The notes beneath the pieces are model-generated. The model was not told the DNA's origin. It worked only from the letters and a program-made list of their open reading frames with translations, and ran no database searches. From Xiphophorus maculatus (lineage: Eukaryota > Chordata > Actinopteri > Cyprinodontiformes > Poeciliidae), in the NCBI RefSeq assembly GCF_002775205.1, contig NC_036450.1, forward strand, positions 6,446,479 to 6,510,478: a stretch of DNA of 64,000 nt, in the 5' to 3' direction. Both the position numbers and the translations under genes were made by a program. This document shows, one piece after another, positions 34,100 to 64,000 of the stretch (positions within the stretch are counted from its first letter, which is position 1; each line of letters starts with the position of its first letter).

Positions 34100-36215
34100 T
34101 CACAAGTTCAAAAGCTGAACGTTTTTGACTTTTGAAGCAAAAAATAAAAATTTTCTAGAGAATTTTTGAAATTAATCTTAAAGTTTCTTAATTTTTCTTG
34201 CAAATTTTTGTTTTTTCAAACTCAGATATTTTCATTTTTCTTTTACAAAAAATTTGCTTTTTCTAGAAAGAATTCATAGGAATGTATTAAACTCAAATTG
34301 TAATTTTTGTTTTTTGTAGCTTTAAATGTTTGATTTCAAACTCAAAAATGTCCAAGTTTTTCTAAGAAAATTTCCAACTTTTCAAATTCCGAAAGTTTTA
34401 AGTTTTTTCTTTTATCAAAAAAATCAGAAATTTTTAGATTAATCTCAGAAATTTTCTAGAAAAAAAATAAGTTCAATTTGAAGTGATTTTGAAAAGTTGC
34501 AATTTGACAAAGAAAAAATTAGAAATTTTACTGAAAAAACTTTATAAAGTCAAAATTTTTATACTTTTATAAATTCAGAATTTTCCATACTTTAAAAAAA
34601 AATCATCTAAAAATTTCTGATTTTTTTCTGGAATCTTTTCCAAACTCAGAAATTTCCGTTTTTAAAAATAAAATATGCAAAAAATAATAATAATAATTTT
34701 GATTTTACTATCAGCAATATTCTTCCAAAAAAAAAAATCCACAGTTCCAAAAATTTAAAATGTTCAATTTTTGGTAATTGTCAGAGATTCAAATTTTTTC
34801 TGGAAAAGTTCAGATTTTAATCTTAGCATAAAAAAACAGACAAAATTTAAACTTTGAAATTCTAGTTTTTTCTAGAAATTTTCAGATTTTTTACAAGAAA
34901 TTTTCTGAGATTAATCTCAGAAACTTTTCAGGAAAACTTGGAAAATGTTTAAAACTTTCTTTAAAAACTCTAATTTTGACATCGTTGTATTTTTTTAATA
35001 CACAGTCGTACAAAAATCATAATTGTGACATAATTTTATACATATGTATTTATTGATTTATGTCTCTGATTGTGATTTTATATTTTATTTCTTCAAATCC
35101 TAAACAGCAAATTATGGGAAAGTTAAACTTCAGCTCATCTCAAAGATTTATGAAAAGTAGCTCAGATCTGAATCTCCACATTAAAACAGGGAAAAGTTCC
35201 CACAGTTTGTAAGGACAATGTTTACAGTAGCAGCAGCAGCTTGAAGCCGTTTTTTAACGTTACTGCAGACGATGCAGAAAACACAGAAACACTTCAGAGG
35301 AAACGGCAGCAGCGCTTCGTCCTGCAGCAGGAAGCAGAAGCTTCACAGGTTTTCTGTGGCTTTTATCTCAGCAGGAATCTTTCGCCAAACGTCCCATGAA
35401 AAGGTCGCAGGTTTCTGCAGCGACTCTGAGCTCCAGCGATAAACTGAAATGTGAGTTTAACACATGGAGGTGAAAGGTGGTGGAGACAACTGAAGGATCT
35501 GACAAAGAAGTAAAGAGACTGACTGGCTGTTAGCTGCTGGAGGTGATTGAGCAACAGTGAAACTGTAAACTGAGGATTTGAACAAAGCAGGTCACTATGA
35601 GGATGTTACACAACCAAAACGTTACGACTTATGGAAGCTTTATGGGCTCAAAAGTCTAAAAATCACAACTATTAAAACTCAGAAATGCCCAAGTTTTTTT
35701 CTAGAAAATATTTTACATTATTCACAAATGAGTTTTGTCTTGTAAATATTTGACTTTTCAAACTCAAGAAATTCATTTTTTTTCTAGAAAATTTCTGAGA
35801 TAAATATGAACACTTTTCTACTTTTTGATTCTCAAACTCAAAAATTTCCAAGTTTGTCTAAGAAAATTTCTGAATTGTTTCTATCAAATTTTAGACTTTT
35901 CAAACTGGAAAATTTCCAAGTTTTTTTATAAAAAATTTTGAGAATAACTTAAAATTTTCTTTCTTTTTTAAAGAAAAACTCTGGGACTAATCTCAAAATG
36001 TTCCCAGCAAAATTCAGAAATTGCCTCGTTTTTTTGTTTTTCTAGAAAAGTTCTGAGATGAGTCTCAAAGTTTGACGTTTTTCTTGTAAATGTTCAACTT
36101 TTGGAGCTCAGAGGTTTTCGTGTTTTTTCAAGAAAATTTCAGAAATTAACCTCAAAATGTAAAAAAGTGTTTTGTTTCTATCTGATACGGTCACACAGAA
36201 ATCATGATGTCAGTT
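34100..36215. repeat. AT-rich 'TCTAGAAAATTTCTGAG' repeat region between grin1 and entpd2
   Basis: Two blocks (34,100-35,000 and 35,660-36,215) of degenerate units alternating 'ttttctagaaaatttctgag' with 'cttttcaaactcagaaattt'. The same family occurs at 38,080-38,740 and 49,900-50,525. 35,090-35,640 between them is unique-looking with CAGCAG-rich stretches. No gene seen. Confidence 0.6.
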
Positions 36216-36267
36216 TTTCTTCTCACCACTGAAGAACCAGAACCAGAACTTGTGGATGTCAGCGCTC

Positions 36268-36273
36268 TTTATT
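36268..36273 (-). terminator. Candidate grin1 polyadenylation signal AATAAA
   Basis: AATAAA within TAAATAAAGAGC in gene direction. It is the first canonical hexamer I found downstream of the grin1 stop codon. Confidence 0.5.
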
Positions 36274-36659
36274 TACAGCAGTAGAAACGTGAAGGTTTAA
36301 AGCTGGAGGCTGTAGGAAGAAAACAGGAACGTCGCCGTCGGGTTTCCTGCTGCGCGTCTGGACGCGTTTCTGAGTCTCAAAAGTTCTCCGGGTTTCCAGC
36401 TGCAGCTCAACGTCCCACATATTTACACGTCGTTCAGTTTCAGTTTCCTCACAGCTCAGTTTACTGTACATGGCAAATATGCAGAAACAAACAAAAGCAC
36501 TATGTTGTGTTATCAATACAGACGCATGCAGAGGCTTTACAAGCAGCTTGGTTCTGTTGGAAAGTAAAATGCATTCTGGGTAGTTTTGAGCTGCAGTTCC
36601 TTGGTGATTCAGCTAAATTAAGGAGACCAATCAGGATAAAGTGCACAGCGGCGCCGGAC

Positions 36660-36869
36660 GGCTCCAGCTTGGAGGCAGCGGGTGTTTCTCACCCCCAGTA
36701 AACGGGAAACGGCCCGTTTCCCCAGCTAACCGAGACGCGGCTGCAGCTTTCGACTCACTCTGGTCGTTTCGTGCAAAAGTTCGCCACACTCGGTTTTGCA
36801 CGAAAGGCCGAGTGCTGGTTGGCTGGGGAACGCGGCCCTTTGATGCAACCCCTTCCAAGAGCTGGAGGC
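36660..36869. repeat. Long GC-rich imperfect inverted repeat (hairpin)
   Basis: The arms pair from GGCTCCAGCTTGG (left) to CCAAGAGCTGGAGG (right), through GGCC..GTTTCCCCAGCTAACC with its complement. A perfect 12-bp stem follows, TTTCGTGCAAAA (36,767-36,778) with TTTTGCACGAAA (36,794-36,805), around a 15-nt loop. It contains a further short palindrome, GGGAAACGGCCCGTTTCCC. Confidence 0.8.
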
Positions 36870-37666
36870 GAGAAAGACCGAGGCTGCAGGAGAGAGGAAG
36901 AGAGAATACAAAACATTTTCAAATCCATTTTATCGTCTCCTTTTTTTAAGAAATGGAAAACTAAGTAGTCAAAGCTTTTGCTAACATTTAAAAAAGCTGC
37001 CTTGGGCATGTAAGTGCAAATAAACGTTTCCTAGAAATTGCATTAATCATTGTCATCATTCAAATACATAAAGCTTCTACGTTTTCATATACAAGCACAG
37101 CCATGCTTTCATTTTCACCAGAAGACACGAGAAGCTCCTTTCTAAGTGCCATTATTCCCAATAAAATGTCTAAAAACGTTTAAAGTGTCGATAAAAACTC
37201 AGATATAATTCCTATTAAAAATAATTCATCTCTAGCTCTTTTCGTATTGCAGCACAAGTCGATTCTTCTGCTCTGTTTTAGCCTCAACTGGAAGAGAAAC
37301 ATCGTCACCGAAAACAGATTTTCATCCCTAAAATGAACCGTTTGTCTAAAAGCTACGCAGGAAATCGATAAAAATCAAACACCGAACATTAAGTTTATGC
37401 TAGTAAAAGGACAAAACAAGGCTAAGGTAATAACATACAGAAGGAAAAGATTGTATATGTGGGTAAGATGGGTTCTTCTGTGCATGCTTAGCAATCCTAA
37501 AAACATCTAAGACCAGGTAGAGAATCCTGGTTTTACTGGTTTTGTTTTTAAAAAAGGTGCAAAGTTCATCAGAGTCGTTTCTTCTTCTCCAGGTTTTCAA
37601 GGAAACATGGAGTCTTTTCCTTCTTCTTCTTCTTCTGACTCGTCTGCTTCGTGAACGGCCTCAGCG

Positions 37667-37715
37667 TCGCTCTCTTTTCTTTTCTTTCTTTCTTTCTTTC
37701 TCTCCCTCTCTCTGT
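37667..37715. repeat. CT-rich microsatellite beside the grin1 stop codon
   Basis: (TTTC)n followed by CTCTC in plus orientation; GA-rich in the transcript, just after the stop codon. Confidence 0.8.
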
Positions 37716-37730
37716 TTTTGTGTTCTGTTT

Positions 37731-64000
<26,270 letters not shown>

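Larger units (their letters stand above)
36255..37730 (-). other. Presumed grin1 3' UTR
   Basis: The sequence following the grin1 stop codon is relatively unique. The first clear polyadenylation signal in gene direction is AATAAA at 36,268-36,273 (TTTATT on plus), giving a UTR of about 1.5 kb. It contains a long GC-rich hairpin at 36,660-36,869. The extent is inferred from the signal only. Confidence 0.5.

Noticed and set aside
36641..36968. Several overlapping ORFs of 60-100 codons on both strands
   Set aside because: They fall in the GC-rich hairpin of the presumed grin1 3' UTR, where stops are rare on all frames; no protein features.

Overview
The window looks like nuclear DNA from a ray-finned (teleost) fish. 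Genes are split into many short GT-AG exons, several introns are only about 70-80 bp, and the non-coding space is AT-rich and full of fish-type DNA transposons, MITEs and microsatellites. Four protein-coding genes can be rebuilt exon by exon, all on the minus strand. They are mamdc4 (apical endosomal glycoprotein, 3' end beyond the left edge), phpt1 (phosphohistidine phosphatase, complete), entpd2 (ecto-nucleoside triphosphate diphosphohydrolase, complete) and grin1 (obligatory NMDA receptor subunit, only its 3' half, 5' end beyond the right edge). The same genes lie close together on human 9q34.3, so this is a conserved synteny block, although orientation has changed within it.

Layout. 1-15,942 is mamdc4: 23 exons covering a signal peptide, three LDL-receptor class A (LDLa) modules and five MAM domains plus the start of a sixth. 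Intron 10 carries an intact 1.73-kb Tc1/mariner transposon at 7,277-9,009. 15,943-17,583 is intergenic with nothing recognised. 17,584-19,074 is phpt1 (118 aa in the conservative model) with an ETS-type promoter motif and a possible N-terminal extension upstream. 19,330-22,080 holds repeats and a frameshifted plus-strand ORF I cannot name. 22,082-33,549 is entpd2 (9 exons, 502 aa). 33,550-36,250 is repeat-rich and includes a long TA microsatellite. 36,260-64,000 is grin1: 3' UTR, last exon (C2' type ending STVV) at 37.7 kb, the C1 cassette at 48.3 kb, and the exons for S2 and membrane segments M1-M4 between 58.3 and 64 kb.

The four genes do not form a pathway. MAMDC4 is an endosomal/apical glycoprotein, PHPT1 removes phosphate from histidine, ENTPD2 hydrolyses extracellular ATP, and GRIN1 is a glutamate-gated channel subunit.

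Most interesting signals: (i) a 27-nt, phase-0 candidate microexon in grin1 between the C0 exon and C1 that would add PSSSVETQD to the cytoplasmic tail; (ii) an intact Tc1-like transposase gene with about 97% identical long inverted repeats, about 55 bp from a mamdc4 3' splice site; (iii) an upstream ATG plus an 81-nt in-frame potential intron that would give phpt1 a hydrophobic N-terminal leader; (iv) a long GC-rich hairpin in the presumed grin1 3' UTR; (v) a 32-bp minisatellite with higher-order structure whose every unit carries everted nuclear-receptor-like half-sites; (vi) hAT-like ends bracketing an entpd2 coding exon. All calls come from reading the sequence; no alignment or database search was run.
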